Below are positions 9,261-18,060 of a stretch of 50,982 nt of DNA, one piece after another. Source of the DNA: Candidatus Dadabacteria bacterium (lineage in GTDB: Bacteria > Desulfobacterota_D > UBA1144 > Nemesobacterales > Nemesobacteraceae); the NCBI GenBank assembly GCA_022826905.1, contig JAJDUA010000028.1:1-50982 (forward strand), read 5' to 3'. The position numbers and the translations under genes are program-made. The notes under the pieces were generated by a model. The model saw nothing but the letters and a program-made list of their open reading frames with translations. It ran no database searches and was not told the origin of the DNA. Every line of letters starts with the position of its first letter. Position 1 is the first letter of the stretch.

Positions 9261-11181
9261 CCTGACTTCAGCACATTCGTAGTGTAAGTGGCTGTAATTA
9301 CACATACGGGTGTGCGTTTGTACACTACAACTCATATTTTTAACTGTTTTTACGCAACCGGGAGACCCCGGTTTGCTCTCACGAAGAATCCACAAGCAAT
9401 GTCTGCCGCCTCAGCTTGACCCCCACTGCCGCGTAAACAGACCTCTGCTTCGCAGTGCCCGGAGAAGGTATCAGGTACCTCTTCCCGCTTCCCCTGTCAC
9501 ACACCAACGACGCCTCAACCCTGCCAAGCTCACTCAGTATCTCCCCCTCGCTCATCGGCTCCTTCCCCCCGTGATAGCAGTTGTGCCTGAACCGCAGTAT
9601 ACGAAGCAGCGCAAACGCCGCAAAGCATATGGCCATGTGAGCCTCTACCCTCCTCTGCGTCCAGTGAAACACCGGCCTTACCGCCATCGTGTGCTTCATC
9701 ACCCGAAAACCCTCCTCTATCCTCCACAGCTCCCCATAGTAACCGTATACATCCTGTGCCGAGTGCTTCTCCCTCTCAAGACTCGTCCACACCCCGTGAA
9801 GACCGTCAAACTTCTCATCCCTCTCCACCGCTTCGGTGTCTATGGACACCGCCCCCGACTCTATCTTAAGAAACCTCCCCCTCCGCCCGTTACCCTTTAT
9901 CCCCCGCGCCATCCTTCCCTCAAGCTTCTCCAAAGCATCCTCCCGGTCCCTTGAATCCTTCCTAGCCCTCTTCTCGCAGTGACGCACCACGAGCCTTCTT
10001 CCATTCACTTCCATATCCCCAACACTCTTCCCCTCTCCAACCCCCTCCCACTCCCCGTGCTCAAACACCCTGTCCTGATCCTCCGCTGACATGCTCCTAA
10101 GCCGCGCAGCCACCACCCAATCGTATCCCCTTTGCTCCAGAACCTTAAGATTCTTCTCGCTCATCATCCCCCCGTCCCCCACAAACACCACCCTCCCAAG
10201 GTCCATCCTCTCCCTAAGCCCCTCTATAGCGGGCTCAAGAGTGCTCACGTCCGCCGTGTTCCCCGCAAACAACTCGTACCCCAGGGGCAGACCATCCCCA
10301 CTCTGAAACAGCCCCAGCACCACCTGCACCCTCTGAGGCTTACCGTCCTTGCTCCATCCCTTCTTCCGAAACCCGTCATCCCTGTCGCTTGCAAACGACA
10401 AAGTCGTCACGTCGAAAAACACAACTTCAACTTCTCCTCCCAGAAGCCCCTTCACCTCTTCGCATACAATCCCCTGAAGCTTCTCCCTTCTCTTGCCGTC
10501 TACCTTGTCCATCATCCTGTAGAGCTTGTCCACACTCACTTCCACTCCCAGATCCCGAGACAGCTTCGCGTGAGCCCTCTTGCTTCTCCCCGGAGCCGCT
10601 AGCCGCATCAGCACCGCCTGGCGGAACAACCGCCCCGCCATCCTGTTGCGCGCTCCCCATATCCTGTCAAAACCCAGCTGATCGTAAAGCTCTCCGAACA
10701 CCTCATGGAACCCGAGCTTGTAACGGACCTCCTCTTCAAGGGCCCGGGCGTCGGCTATGGGAAGGGGCTTGTCTTCCTGTTCCCTTCTCCTCAACTCCAC
10801 AAGCTTCTGCGCCCTGTCTTCTGAGGGAAAAAGAGAAGGCTGCATGCTCTCGGCCAACCGCTTGCGCTCCACCTCTGCTGCCCGCAGAAGCGCTTCAAGC
10901 GGTTCTCCGGGGGGAGCCGAGCCCATGTGACGCACTATCTTCTGGCGGGGCTGGCCCTTGGAGTTGCGGTAGGAGCGCACTATCTGCACTGATATGTTGA
11001 CTGTGCTCTGGCGTTTAACCTGTCTTACGTACATGGGAAGTTATTATAAAGGGTAGGGAGAGAAAGTCAATACCTAAATAAAACTGAACACTACAAAACA
11101 GCCTGAAAACCCTCTTCAAGTGTTTACAGACACTTACGTTACTTCTATGACCTTATTACAGGAAAATGTGCTGAAGTCAGG
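9261..11181 (-). mobile_element. IS1634-family insertion sequence, apparently complete
   Basis: The element is about 1.92 kb with perfect 16-bp terminal inverted repeats, CTGACTTCAGCACATT at 9262-9277 and its complement at 11165-11180. It carries one transposase gene on the minus strand and is flanked by an 84-bp direct repeat. Very long, variable target duplications are known for IS1634 of Mycoplasma mycoides, so the long duplication supports the family call. The exact repeats and intact transposase suggest a recent insertion. Confidence 0.88.
9379..11034 (-). CDS. IS1634-family (IS4-superfamily) DDE transposase
   Basis: The 551-residue transposase has the DDE catalytic residues in the expected settings: the first Asp in VVFFDVTTLSF near residue 210, the second in VVFVGDGGMMSEKN near 290, and the Glu in the YREK-like stretch LWRIEEGFRVMK near 445. 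This is followed by the hydrophobic VEAHMAICFAAFALL segment common in this family. The frame is full length and uninterrupted. It moves the surrounding element by cut-and-paste or a variant of it. The base composition on this strand is strikingly skewed, which gives several long but meaningless ORFs on the plus strand. Confidence 0.92.
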   Translation of the reverse strand: MYVRQVKRQSTVNISVQIVRSYRNSKGQPRQKIVRHMGSAPPGEPLEALLRAAEVERKRLAESMQPSLFPSEDRAQKLVELRRREQEDKPLPIADARALEEEVRYKLGFHEVFGELYDQLGFDRIWGARNRMAGRLFRQAVLMRLAAPGRSKRAHAKLSRDLGVEVSVDKLYRMMDKVDGKRREKLQGIVCEEVKGLLGGEVEVVFFDVTTLSFASDRDDGFRKKGWSKDGKPQRVQVVLGLFQSGDGLPLGYELFAGNTADVSTLEPAIEGLRERMDLGRVVFVGDGGMMSEKNLKVLEQRGYDWVVAARLRSMSAEDQDRVFEHGEWEGVGEGKSVGDMEVNGRRLVVRHCEKRARKDSRDREDALEKLEGRMARGIKGNGRRGRFLKIESGAVSIDTEAVERDEKFDGLHGVWTSLEREKHSAQDVYGYYGELWRIEEGFRVMKHTMAVRPVFHWTQRRVEAHMAICFAAFALLRILRFRHNCYHGGKEPMSEGEILSELGRVEASLVCDRGSGKRYLIPSPGTAKQRSVYAAVGVKLRRQTLLVDSS

Positions 11182-11264
11182 ATATCAAAGATAGAGGAAA
11201 GGCCAAAAAGCTATTACGTGAGGAAGGGCTTAGAGCTATTTTTAATGACTAGGCTGGAAGATTT
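11181..11264. repeat. Right copy of 84-bp target-site duplication
   Basis: This is identical to 9177-9260. It restores the antitoxin reading frame on this side of the element. Confidence 0.9.
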
Positions 11265-11402
11265 TGTGGATTATGAAGATGCTGCCAAAGCTTATAGGGA
11301 GTTCTTGGCGTCTGGAGAGAAAACGGTTTCCTTTTTGGAACTCAAAAAAGAACAGAACCTTTAAGATTATACCACTGCCTCTATCTGAGCAGGCTTCCCG
11401 CT

Positions 11403-12437
11403 CTAGAAATCCCAGAATTTCGAGTAAATCCTTCTGATTTCCGAGACTGTGTGTTCGCAGGTTGTCCGCTTGGGGTCAAAACCGGTATCCGATGTCTTAA
11501 GATCGAGTATCTCTTCTATGACCGATTTCATGATCAGTCCCATCTCTGCGGTGTTATAGCCGCCCTCGAGCAGAAAAGCGATATTTCCACGGCAGTGTTT
11601 TTCTGCAAGTCGCATCACGAATCTTGTAAGCTTGGCGAAACCTTCTGAGGTAACCAGCATTCCCCCCAGCGGGTCGACCTGGTAGGCGTCAAAGCCCGCG
11701 GAGATAAGAATGAATTCCGGGGAGTACTGCTCCACCACGGGTTCGAGTATCTCGGTGAAGATTCTAAGGTAATCTTCGTCTCCCAGCATCGCGGGGCAGG
11801 GGACGTTAACCGTGTACCCGAGCCCGTCCTTGTATCCAAGCTCCTTAAGGCTTCCGGTGCCTGGGTAAAACGGGAACTGGTGCAGCGAAAAGTAGAGCAC
11901 CCTGTCCGAATCATAGAAGATGTGCTGGGTGCCGTTTCCGTGGTGTACGTCCCAGTCTATGATCAGGACCCTCTCAAGGCCGCAGTTGGCAAGCAGGTGG
12001 GCCGCGGCGACCGCCACGTGGTTAAACAGGCAGAATCCCATCGCCCTGTCGTGTTCGGCGTGATGCCCGGGAGGGCGGGCCAGTACGAACGCGGTATCGA
12101 TTTTCCCTGAGAGGATATCGTTTACAGAGCATATAAGTCCCCCGGAACCGGCAAGCGTCGCGTCAAAAGAAACTTCGCACGCAGAGGTGTCGGCATCGAG
12201 CTGCGAGAACTCCTTGCCGGAGGTGCTTTTCACCATGTCGAAATAGGGCTTGCTGTGCGCGAGGGTGATCTCTTCCTCTGTTGCGGGCCTCGTGTCGGCG
12301 GAAACCGTTTTCTCCATGAGGCCCGAACTCTCAAGCGCCCCCAGAATGCTGGTCAGTCTTTCCGGACACTCGGGGTGCCCCGGAGGGTTCTGGTGAACCA
12401 GGAAAAGATCGTTACTTACTATCGAGAGTTTCTTCAT
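11403..12437 (-). CDS. Histone-deacetylase-superfamily amidohydrolase
   Basis: This 344-residue zinc-dependent deacetylase belongs to the arginase/HDAC fold. The motifs visible in order are HPECPERL near the N terminus, the His-His pair in RPPGHHAE, the zinc site DWDVHHGNGTQ, FPFYPGTG, and the second zinc Asp in AGFDAYQVDPLGG, followed by LLEGGYN. Bacterial members deacetylate polyamines, acetoin-pathway enzymes or other small amides; the substrate cannot be decided. The gene overlaps the end of folC by 26 bp. Confidence 0.9.
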   Translation of the reverse strand: MKKLSIVSNDLFLVHQNPPGHPECPERLTSILGALESSGLMEKTVSADTRPATEEEITLAHSKPYFDMVKSTSGKEFSQLDADTSACEVSFDATLAGSGGLICSVNDILSGKIDTAFVLARPPGHHAEHDRAMGFCLFNHVAVAAAHLLANCGLERVLIIDWDVHHGNGTQHIFYDSDRVLYFSLHQFPFYPGTGSLKELGYKDGLGYTVNVPCPAMLGDEDYLRIFTEILEPVVEQYSPEFILISAGFDAYQVDPLGGMLVTSEGFAKLTRFVMRLAEKHCRGNIAFLLEGGYNTAEMGLIMKSVIEEILDLKTSDTGFDPKRTTCEHTVSEIRRIYSKFWDF

Positions 12438-13686
12438 TTTGGATTGCCTCCTTAAGATAACCTACCAGGTAAAAGGAACCACAAACACAGGCTGCTTCTC
12501 CGTAACCAAGAAGCTTTTCGTATGCTTTCCAGGGGTCCTTTACTGTCTCTACCGAATCGAATTCTCCCCGGGTAAGCGCCAGAATTCTTTCCGTTTCCAA
12601 AGACTTCTTGACTCCGGGAAGTTCCGTTACGAGCAGCTTCCCCGAAACTCGGGAGAGCGTTTCGGTGAACCCTCCGATGTCCTTGTTATCGAGCATTGTT
12701 ACGAGGAAATTGAATTTTTTCCCCGGATGATAAAACTCAAGCGACTTAACGAGGTTCTCCCCCGCTGCGAGGTTGTGCGCGCCGTCGATTATAACGGGAG
12801 TCCCCCTGTCTAGGTATTCCATTCGCCCCCCCAGACTGACTTCCGCAAGAGCCTTTTTTATCTTCTCCGGGTCCGTTTTGTAGCGGGTATGCATTGCAAG
12901 CAGCTCGGCCGTCGCTATGGATATAACGGCGTTTTCCACCTGGTGCGTACCCGCGAGAGAAACCTTAAGTCCCGGAATACTCCACCTGGGCCCCATGTAA
13001 TCGAAGCCCAGATCTTCTTTTTCCCCGTAAGTGAACTCCGCTCCGATTCTGTGGCATATTGAGGAGTTCTCCCGGACCCTCCGCTCGATTACCGACAGGG
13101 CCTCGCCCGTGCATCCGGTCACCACGAGGGCGTTTTTTTTGATTATTCCGGCTTTTTCCCCGGCAATCTCACCCAGAGTGTTTCCCAGGTATTCGGTGTG
13201 GTCAAAGGACACGTTCGTTATAACGCCTGCCAGGTGATCGCATACGTTTGTCGAGTCCCATCTCCCGCCCATCCCCACTTCAAGCACGCCTACGTCTATT
13301 GACTTGGCGTTGAAGTGAAGGAATGCGGCTGCGGTGAGCGTTTCGAAGTAACTGAGCTCCACGCCAATTTTGGCGCAGGCGGCAAAAACCGTGCCGAGGG
13401 TCTCTTCAAGCTGCTCCCTGGTTATTTCCTCTCCGTCTACCTTTATTCTCTCCGTGACTTCGATCAGGTGAGGGGAGGTGAAGAGACCTGTGCGATAACC
13501 GTTTGCCTCGAATATTGACGCGATACAGGCGGCCACGGACCCCTTGCCGTTAGTTCCGGCAACGGAGACGTAATCCTTTTTCCTGTGGGGGTTCCCCAGT
13601 TCTTCAAGAACCGCGGTGATTCTTCCGAGCCCCGGTTTTACGCTGTCAACTCCCTTCAGGCGGAGTCTGTCGAGATTCTGAAACAT
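12412..13686 (-). CDS. folC: Bifunctional folylpolyglutamate/dihydrofolate synthase
   Basis: FolC adds glutamate to dihydropteroate and to folates. The 424-residue Mur-ligase-type protein has the ATP loop SVAGTNGKGSVAA, the LFTSPHLIEVTERI motif and the linker motif IIDGAHN. The length is normal. It sits downstream of acpS after a gap of 109 bp and overlaps the deacetylase gene. With folP in the same cluster, two steps of folate synthesis are encoded here. Confidence 0.93.
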   Translation of the reverse strand: MFQNLDRLRLKGVDSVKPGLGRITAVLEELGNPHRKKDYVSVAGTNGKGSVAACIASIFEANGYRTGLFTSPHLIEVTERIKVDGEEITREQLEETLGTVFAACAKIGVELSYFETLTAAAFLHFNAKSIDVGVLEVGMGGRWDSTNVCDHLAGVITNVSFDHTEYLGNTLGEIAGEKAGIIKKNALVVTGCTGEALSVIERRVRENSSICHRIGAEFTYGEKEDLGFDYMGPRWSIPGLKVSLAGTHQVENAVISIATAELLAMHTRYKTDPEKIKKALAEVSLGGRMEYLDRGTPVIIDGAHNLAAGENLVKSLEFYHPGKKFNFLVTMLDNKDIGGFTETLSRVSGKLLVTELPGVKKSLETERILALTRGEFDSVETVKDPWKAYEKLLGYGEAACVCGSFYLVGYLKEAIQNEETLDSK

Positions 13687-13795
13687 TTTGGGCTACAGGG
13701 TTAAAGATAGCACATGCCGGCCTGAAATCCTGCTCACGTTGCAGGAGCGTTTTTTCGAATCCCCAAGGGCGGGACGGATATCCGGGCTTAAGCGG

Positions 13796-14173
13796 TCAGT
13801 CCTCAAGTATAACTACGGCGACGGAGTATTCACCGTCATGCGATATGGTGGTATGAATCCGGGTCAGGCCCCTTTGTTCGGCGATCTCTTTCGTGCTTCC
13901 CCTGAGGTCTATGAAAGGTTTTCCAAGCTCGTTGCGTTTGACCGCTATGTTGTGAAATTTTATTCCCCGCCTGAACCCGGTCCCAAGCGCCTTGACAAAG
14001 GCCTCTTTGACCGCGTAGTTGGCCGCGTAGCTTATGTTCCTGTTCTTGCCGTTACCGTTTTGCGCGAGTTCGTCATCGGTGAAGACTTTTCGAAGGAATT
14101 TCTCCCCCCATCTCTCGATAAGGCTCTCTATGCGACTGTTGCGGACCATGTCGATGCCTATGCCTGAAACCAT
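13796..14173 (-). CDS. acpS: Holo-[acyl-carrier-protein] synthase
   Basis: AcpS transfers 4'-phosphopantetheine from CoA to acyl carrier protein. The 125-residue protein has the two family motifs: the N-terminal GIGIDMV, with the magnesium Asp, and YAVKEAFVKALG, with the catalytic Glu. It follows pdxJ by 30 bp, a common arrangement. Confidence 0.93.
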   Translation of the reverse strand: MVSGIGIDMVRNSRIESLIERWGEKFLRKVFTDDELAQNGNGKNRNISYAANYAVKEAFVKALGTGFRRGIKFHNIAVKRNELGKPFIDLRGSTKEIAEQRGLTRIHTTISHDGEYSVAVVILED

Positions 14174-14203
14174 ATCTTTTTGCCTTGCTGCTGCAGATAA
14201 ATA

Positions 14204-14917
14204 CTATAGCAGTCTGATCATGTCTCTTACGGCTTCCCCCATTCCGGAGAAAATCGCCCGTGAAATTATGCTGTGGCCGATGTTGAGTTCCTCAATCCCG
14301 TCTATTCCCGAAACCGCGGTCACGTTAACGTAGTTAAGCCCGTGGCCGGCAGATACCCTGAGTCGCTGGGAGAGGGCGTCTTCCGTTGATTTTCTGATCT
14401 TCTGAAGTTCCATCATCATCCCGGTCTCGTCGCGGGCGTTTGCGTAACTTCCGGTGTGGATTTCAACCATGTGGGCTCCAGTCTGCGCGGAGGCGCTTAT
14501 CTGGTCGGGGTCGGGGTCTATGAAAATGCTTACGAACAGTCCAGAGCTCTTCAGTTTTTCAATCCCCGCGGCGATTCTCTCCGTGTCCCCGCGCACGTCA
14601 AGTCCTCCTTCGGTAGTTATCTCCTGCCTTTTTTCCGGAACGAGGGTCACGACGTCGGGAAGCGTCTCGCACGCAATCTCAATCATTTCATCCGTTACGG
14701 CCATTTCCATGTTAAGCTTCGTCCGCACCGTCTGTCTCAGCAGAAGAAGGTCTCTTCCCTGAACATGTCGGCGGTCTTCACGAAGATGGACCACTATTCC
14801 GCTCGCTCCGGCGAGTTCAGCCTGCGTGGCTGCGGTCACGGGGTCGGGTTCGTCCCCCCTCCTTGCCTGTCTCAGGGTTGCCACGTGGTCAACGTTTACG
14901 TTCAGTCTGGTTTTCAT
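14204..14917 (-). CDS. pdxJ: Pyridoxine 5'-phosphate synthase
   Basis: PdxJ condenses deoxyxylulose 5-phosphate with 3-amino-2-oxopropyl phosphate, the last ring-forming step of vitamin B6 synthesis. The 237-residue TIM barrel starts [22 protein letters not shown] and retains [18 protein letters not shown] and the HTGSYA region. The stop of glmM directly abuts its start codon (glmM ends at 14918). Confidence 0.95.
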   Translation of the reverse strand: MKTRLNVNVDHVATLRQARRGDEPDPVTAATQAELAGASGIVVHLREDRRHVQGRDLLLLRQTVRTKLNMEMAVTDEMIEIACETLPDVVTLVPEKRQEITTEGGLDVRGDTERIAAGIEKLKSSGLFVSIFIDPDPDQISASAQTGAHMVEIHTGSYANARDETGMMMELQKIRKSTEDALSQRLRVSAGHGLNYVNVTAVSGIDGIEELNIGHSIISRAIFSGMGEAVRDMIRLL

Positions 14918-16300
14918 CTACAGGTTTCCCGCTCCTATGTTCTGGCTTATCACTGAAGATACGCGGGAAGCGATTCCGTTTATCAGGGTTTCGTCCTCTC
15001 CCTCCACCATTACCCGTGCCAGCAGCTCGGTTCCGGAATACCTGAGGTTTATTCTTCCTCTGTCTCCAAGGATTTTTTCAGATTCCCTTAGGATCTCGAC
15101 AAGCCCCGGGATCTGCTCGAACGGTTTTTTCTCCTTGATTTCCAAGCTGTTAAGAACCTGGGGAAACAAATCTATTATCCCGGCTAGCTCAGAAAGAGGT
15201 TTCCCCCTTCTTTTCATTATGCCCAGAATCTGAAGCGAGGCCAGCAAGCCGTCTCCCGTTGTCGAGTGGTCAAGAAACAGCAGGTGACCCGATTTCTCGC
15301 CTCCCAGGTTTGCTCCCAGTTCTCTCATTGCTTCTACCACGTACCTGTCTCCCACGCGGGTTCTCTCAAGTCTCAGCCCTTTTGCGTTCAGGTAATTCTC
15401 AAGGGCCATGTTGCTCATCTGAGTAGCCACCACGGTGTCCGTTGCCAGTGTGCCGCTTTCAAGCATTTCGGATGAGCAGATCGCAAGCACATGGTCGCCG
15501 TCAACCTCATTTCCGTTTTCATCGCAGAAAACCACCCTGTCCGCGTCTCCGTCAAGCGCTATTCCTATGTCGGAGCGGCTTCGCACTACTTCTTCGCAGA
15601 GTATTTCGGGGCGCAGGCTTCCACAGTCAACGTTTATGTTCGTTCCATTGGGATCAGTGCCGATCGTGATTACCTCGGCTCCGAGTTCCTCGAAGATTAT
15701 GGGTGCGACCTTGTACGCGGCTCCGTTGGCGCAGTCAACCACGATCTTCACTCCATCTAGCGTAAGATCGTCAGGGAAGGTGTTTTTGAGAAACACTATG
15801 TAGCGTCCGACCGCGTCCTCGATTCTTTTCGCCTTTCCCGTCAGGGAAGGGGGGCTTAGCTGCTCTTCTCCGAGAACCATGTTCTCTATTTCGATCTCCG
15901 TTGTGTCCGGGAGCTTGAAGCCCGTGGAATCGAATATCTTTATTCCGTTGTCGGTGTAGGGATTGTGTGACGCGGAGATGACCACGCCGGCCGTGGCTCT
16001 CATGTTTGAAGTGAGAAAGGCTATCGCCGGAGTCGGCAGGGGACCAACGAGCAGTACGTCGGCTCCCATGGAGGTTATGCCCGAGGCTATTGCCTGTTCA
16101 AAGACGTAGCCTGAGAGGCGGGTGTCTTTGCCGACGAGTATTTTCACGTGGCCGCCCGTTTTCCCGGACAGGTATTTTGTGAGCGCTTTTCCTAGGGCAA
16201 GCGATATCTCAGGGGTCATCGGATAGGTGTTGGTAACCCCTCTTATTCCATCGGTTCCAAAGATCTTTCTTTCGGGAGATTCAGGTGCGGAATTGTTCAT
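14918..16300 (-). CDS. glmM: Phosphoglucosamine mutase
   Basis: GlmM converts glucosamine 6-phosphate to glucosamine 1-phosphate for peptidoglycan and lipopolysaccharide. The 460-residue protein has FGTDGIRG near the start, the phosphoserine loop ISASHNPYTDNGIK, the metal loop DGDADRV and a C-terminal sugar-phosphate site RYSGTE. It is in the classic cdaA-ybbR-glmM order, in which the three products are known in other bacteria to interact. Confidence 0.96.
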   Translation of the reverse strand: MNNSAPESPERKIFGTDGIRGVTNTYPMTPEISLALGKALTKYLSGKTGGHVKILVGKDTRLSGYVFEQAIASGITSMGADVLLVGPLPTPAIAFLTSNMRATAGVVISASHNPYTDNGIKIFDSTGFKLPDTTEIEIENMVLGEEQLSPPSLTGKAKRIEDAVGRYIVFLKNTFPDDLTLDGVKIVVDCANGAAYKVAPIIFEELGAEVITIGTDPNGTNINVDCGSLRPEILCEEVVRSRSDIGIALDGDADRVVFCDENGNEVDGDHVLAICSSEMLESGTLATDTVVATQMSNMALENYLNAKGLRLERTRVGDRYVVEAMRELGANLGGEKSGHLLFLDHSTTGDGLLASLQILGIMKRRGKPLSELAGIIDLFPQVLNSLEIKEKKPFEQIPGLVEILRESEKILGDRGRINLRYSGTELLARVMVEGEDETLINGIASRVSSVISQNIGAGNL

Positions 16301-16303
16301 GAT

Positions 16304-17260
16304 TTACGTCTCGGGGGATTCTTCGACGGGAGGCGCTTTGACTCTGACCCTGACGCTTGCCGGAGAGGTCTTTGTAAGTTTCAGCAGGTCTGAACTTGGA
16401 TACTGAACTTTTACCCTGAGTCTTTTCTGCCTGCTGTCGCCCATCTCTGCCCCGTCTATGAAAACTTTGACTTCGTTGCTCGTAAGGTCGTTGATGGTCT
16501 TGTAGGGGCCGTTGAATACCAGTGTGGCCTTAAGCTCAGGAGTTGTGGTGTATTCGAGCTCTCCGAAGTTGCGGGGAACTATATCGACATCCCGAAACTC
16601 CTTGGACAGTATTATCTCTTTTATGTAAACCGTTACGTTCACGTGATCGCCTTCGAGGGCTTCCATGTACTGGGAGGGAAGCTGCAGCTGCACCGGCGCC
16701 GTGAACTCGGCTTTTTCGCCTTCAAGTTTTATTTTCGCCGTTTCTATGGTCTCCAGTTTGCCAAGCTGCGAAGCGGGTCCTTTTACCTTTACGAATTGAG
16801 GGACGACCTTTATTTTCTTCGATATCTCGTAGCCGGAGTCCGGGTCTCCGAGCACAGGTTTCACCTTGAATCTTTTCGTCACAAGCATGTCTACGTTAAG
16901 AGAGAGCTTTGAGGGCCTCGCAGCGACTATATCGATTCCTCTGGGAACTACCTGCGATGCCGCGCGCTTTAGGTCTATTTTAAGAACGCCCCGCTCCGTT
17001 TTCTGCAGGTCAATGGGAATTGACTTGTTCGAGAAGGCAAATGAAGATAGCAGGTTCCTCGCCCCCCTGAGAGAGAGGTCAACATTTTCGGGAGCATCGT
17101 TCACGATAATAAGGTCTTCAGGCAGGCCGCTTAGGTGAAGCGGAATCCTGACGTCCCTTTCCACGTCAAGTTCGAAGTTAGTAAATGCCCATAGAGTTAC
17201 GGCCAGCGCAAGCGCGATAGTTTTTTTTGCAAGACCTTGAAAGAAAGGTTTTTTCTCCAT
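16304..17260 (-). CDS. YbbR-domain protein (CdaR-like)
   Basis: This 318-residue protein has an N-terminal membrane anchor (about residues 12-27, TIALALAVTLWAFTNF) and then several YbbR-type beta repeats, starting with RDVRIPLHLSGLPEDL and repeating with VKPVLGDPDSGYEIS. YbbR proteins bind the neighbouring diadenylate cyclase CdaA and modulate it; here the genes overlap by 1 bp. It is likely exposed on the periplasmic side. Confidence 0.85.
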   Translation of the reverse strand: MEKKPFFQGLAKKTIALALAVTLWAFTNFELDVERDVRIPLHLSGLPEDLIIVNDAPENVDLSLRGARNLLSSFAFSNKSIPIDLQKTERGVLKIDLKRAASQVVPRGIDIVAARPSKLSLNVDMLVTKRFKVKPVLGDPDSGYEISKKIKVVPQFVKVKGPASQLGKLETIETAKIKLEGEKAEFTAPVQLQLPSQYMEALEGDHVNVTVYIKEIILSKEFRDVDIVPRNFGELEYTTTPELKATLVFNGPYKTINDLTSNEVKVFIDGAEMGDSRQKRLRVKVQYPSSDLLKLTKTSPASVRVRVKAPPVEESPET

Positions 17261-18057
17261 CAGGCTTTTCCTGTCTGGCCTATTTTTATGCTGCTCAGCC
17301 TCTCGGCACTAAGTTCGGAAACCAGGCTCGGCTTTAGCGGTCTATCTTTGTCAATTCTTTTAAGTTCTCCGTCTGCCGCCAGCGAGATATTCCCCGTTTC
17401 CTCGGACACGATTATCACGACGGCGTCGGTTTCCCTGGAGAGTTTTATTGCGGCTCTGTGCCTTGTTCCAAGCTCTGTTCCAAGTTCAAGGTCAGTACTG
17501 ATGGGGAAAAAGCACCCCGCCGAAACAATAACGTCGTCCTTGACTATCACTCCTCCGTCGTGAAGAGGGGATGCCGGGTTGAAAATGGTTATAAGCATCT
17601 CGCTTGACAGGCTGGCGTTAATAGGCCTTCCGGGGAACGTTCTTAGGCTTTCCTGTCTTTCAATAGCTATCAGCGCTCCGGTTTTCCTTGAAGAGAGAAA
17701 AGAGCAGGCATCCACCAGTTCCTCTATCATCGCTTCGTTTGCGGCGTGTTTTACGAAGCTGAAGAGAAGAGGTTTTTTCCCTATGTTCGCAAGCCCCCTT
17801 CTTATGTCATCCTGGAAGAGAATTATTATTATGAGGATAACGAAGCCGAGAAAGTGGGTAAGCACCCAGTTAAGCGTGAAAAAACCCCATTTCCTCGAGG
17901 CGAAGTAAAGAACTGCCATCGCCACGAGTCCGACCAGGATCTGCGAGCTTCTGGTTCCCTCTATGGCCCTCAGCACGTAGAAAAATATTATGGCGACGAT
18001 CAGGATATCCAGACTGTCGGAGAAAAATCGAAAGCTCTGTATGGTAGAGTCTGTCAT
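17260..18057 (-). CDS. cdaA: Membrane diadenylate cyclase (DisA_N domain)
   Basis: CdaA makes cyclic di-AMP from two ATP. The 265-residue protein has three N-terminal membrane helices (to about residue 85) and a DisA_N domain with LHDGGVIV and GTRHRAAI. The second catalytic motif (RHR) is intact. The first is usually DGA and is DGG here, a small change whose effect I cannot judge. The order folP-cdaA-ybbR-glmM links second-messenger production to cell-wall precursor supply, as known in Gram-positive bacteria. Confidence 0.9.
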   Translation of the reverse strand: MTDSTIQSFRFFSDSLDILIVAIIFFYVLRAIEGTRSSQILVGLVAMAVLYFASRKWGFFTLNWVLTHFLGFVILIIIILFQDDIRRGLANIGKKPLLFSFVKHAANEAMIEELVDACSFLSSRKTGALIAIERQESLRTFPGRPINASLSSEMLITIFNPASPLHDGGVIVKDDVIVSAGCFFPISTDLELGTELGTRHRAAIKLSRETDAVVIIVSEETGNISLAADGELKRIDKDRPLKPSLVSELSAERLSSIKIGQTGKA

Positions 18058-18060
18058 CTT

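Larger units (their letters stand above)
9094..11364 (+). pseudogene. Ribbon-helix-helix antitoxin gene split by an IS1634-family element
   Basis: The left part (9094-9260) starts with ATG after a strong GGAGGT site and encodes VNISVQIPAETAEILEKIS, a ribbon-helix-helix DNA-binding start. The right part (from 11181) repeats the end of the left part and runs to a TAA at 11364, ending FLELKKEQNL. Joining them across the 84-bp duplication gives a clean 88-residue protein of the RelB/ParD-like class, whose members bind their own operators and neutralise a toxin. At present the left part reads into the element and stops at 9282. No toxin gene follows; the next gene is on the other strand. Confidence 0.8.

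Noticed and set aside
9310-10602. Long plus-strand ORFs (such as 9310-9954 and 10132-10602) opposite the transposase
   Set aside because: They are Pro/Leu/His-rich translations of the antisense strand of the transposase gene, caused by its base skew. They have no ribosome-binding sites or domains.
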